The translations under genes were made by a program, and so were the position numbers. A stretch of 7,948 nucleotides of DNA from Gemmatimonadales bacterium UBA2960 (GTDB taxonomy: Bacteria; Gemmatimonadota; Gemmatimonadetes; Longimicrobiales; Gaopeijiaceae), in assembly GCA_002348465.1 (NCBI GenBank), contig DEBI01000015.1:1-7948 (forward strand). Direction: 5' to 3'. The stretch's first letter is position 1. Every line of letters begins with the position of its first letter. Under the pieces are notes generated by a model. That model saw nothing but the letters and a program-made list of their open reading frames with translations, searched no databases and had not been told where the DNA came from. Shown here one piece after another: positions 7,566-7,948 of this stretch.

Positions 7566-7602
7566 TTTCCGCCCCCCGACTCGATCATACTACTCAGCCT
7601 CG
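7562..7602 (-). promoter_or_regulatory. Photolyase leader with an 8-codon upstream ORF ending on its GTG start
   Basis: On the minus strand an ATG at 7588-7586 opens eight codons (MIESGGGK) and stops with TGA at 7564-7562. That TGA overlaps the photolyase GTG start at 7565-7563, forming GTGA. A GAGG at 7601-7598, 9 bases before this ATG, could serve as its ribosome site, while GGGGGG at 7577-7572 could serve the GTG. The arrangement would allow translational coupling into the photolyase, but so short an ORF may be chance. No terminator or promoter is evident in these bases, which supports co-transcription with the upstream membrane protein. Confidence 0.25.
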
Positions 7603-7948
7603 TCAGGCAAAGACTAGCGCGACCGCTATCGGAACCCTCGCGAGCCAAGCAAAAGTTCTAATCCAGTTCGATCGGACCAAGCGTCGGTGAACTTTATCGT
7701 CATAACCGCGCGACAACTCCTTATGTGCAGGAGCCTGGAAAATGGCCGTAGAAAACCAGATCACGGCTAAAAGTACAAGCCCCAATGAGGCGACACCCAG
7801 TGTCCTCTCCGTGGAGGCGTAAGTAAAAATCCACAAAGCAGAGAACAGTTCGGCGCACATTGGCGGAATGACAACCCATCCAGTACGAACGGTGTGCTCG
7901 GTCTCGTAAGCAACCCATGAGCTGGCGCCCACCTTGGCCATCAGCGGA
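7603..7948 (-). CDS. Small multi-span integral membrane protein of uncharacterised family, N-terminus outside window
   Basis: The frame is open from the right edge to a TGA at 7605-7603, giving 114 visible residues. An internal ATG lies at 7941, but the preceding codons read Pro-Leu, and PLMAKVG resembles an internal loop (often HYPL-ARVG) in a family of roughly 150-160 residue membrane proteins that I recall. The gene therefore very probably starts upstream, with one more membrane span outside. Three hydrophobic spans are visible, at about 24-41, 50-70 and 99-114 counting from the edge. Between spans two and three is a polar loop with conserved-looking features: QAPAHKELSRGYD and HRRLVRSNWIRT. 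The segment AYETEHTVRTGWVVIPPM before the first visible span is also characteristic of the family. I know of no established function. It sits 37 bases before the photolyase on the same strand and probably leads or joins that transcript. Confidence 0.78.
   Translation of the reverse strand, partial: PLMAKVGASSWVAYETEHTVRTGWVVIPPMCAELFSALWIFTYASTERTLGVASLGLVLLAVIWFSTAIFQAPAHKELSRGYDDKVHRRLVRSNWIRTFAWLARVPIAVALVFA

Noticed and set aside
7603..7941. ATG at 7941 as true start of the small membrane protein
   Set aside because: The frame stays open to the window edge with Pro-Leu before this Met, and the family normally has an additional N-terminal span. The gene is called partial instead.

Overview
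The window looks like chromosomal DNA from a Gram-negative bacterium, with about half G+C by eye. It encodes an outer-membrane TonB-dependent receptor with a carboxypeptidase-regulatory-like N-terminal extension, two lipoproteins, and an iron-sulfur photolyase. The receptor's plug wording, the lipoprotein M24 peptidase and the Ig-like/leishmanolysin-like surface protein together suggest Gemmatimonadota or a neighbouring FCB-type lineage, probably environmental. This placement is inferred from remembered family resemblance and is not tested. I see no transposase, integrase, tRNA, rRNA, CRISPR array or phage gene.

Layout. (1) Positions 1-1673, minus strand: the first 557 residues of a large secreted lipoprotein. 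Its order is signal peptide, two bacterial Ig-like domains, a CARDB domain, a PPC domain and the start of a leishmanolysin-like (M8) metallopeptidase domain, which is cut by the window edge before the zinc motif. (2) Positions 1674-1847: a divergent intergenic region with several small inverted repeats. (3) Positions 1848-3688, plus strand: a YaiI/UPF0178 protein and an M24-fold lipoprotein, joined by a one-base stop/start overlap (TGATG). (4) Positions 3689-3727: a short convergent gap with no recognisable terminator. (5) Positions 3728-7948, minus strand: a three-gene run, transcribed from the right edge. It holds a small multi-span membrane protein (N-terminus outside the window), an FeS-type photolyase/cryptochrome (GTG start) and a TonB-dependent receptor that begins 4 bases after the photolyase stop.

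How the genes may work together. The minus-strand trio is spaced like an operon and puts a light-dependent DNA repair enzyme in the same transcript as an outer-membrane importer. The plus-strand pair couples a presumed cytoplasmic nuclease-fold protein to an exported peptidase-like lipoprotein. Neither pairing has a function I can assign from sequence alone. I found no clear new biological system. The best leads are the photolyase-receptor pairing, the altered metal-ligand set in the M24 lipoprotein and the multidomain M8-like lipoprotein running off the left edge.
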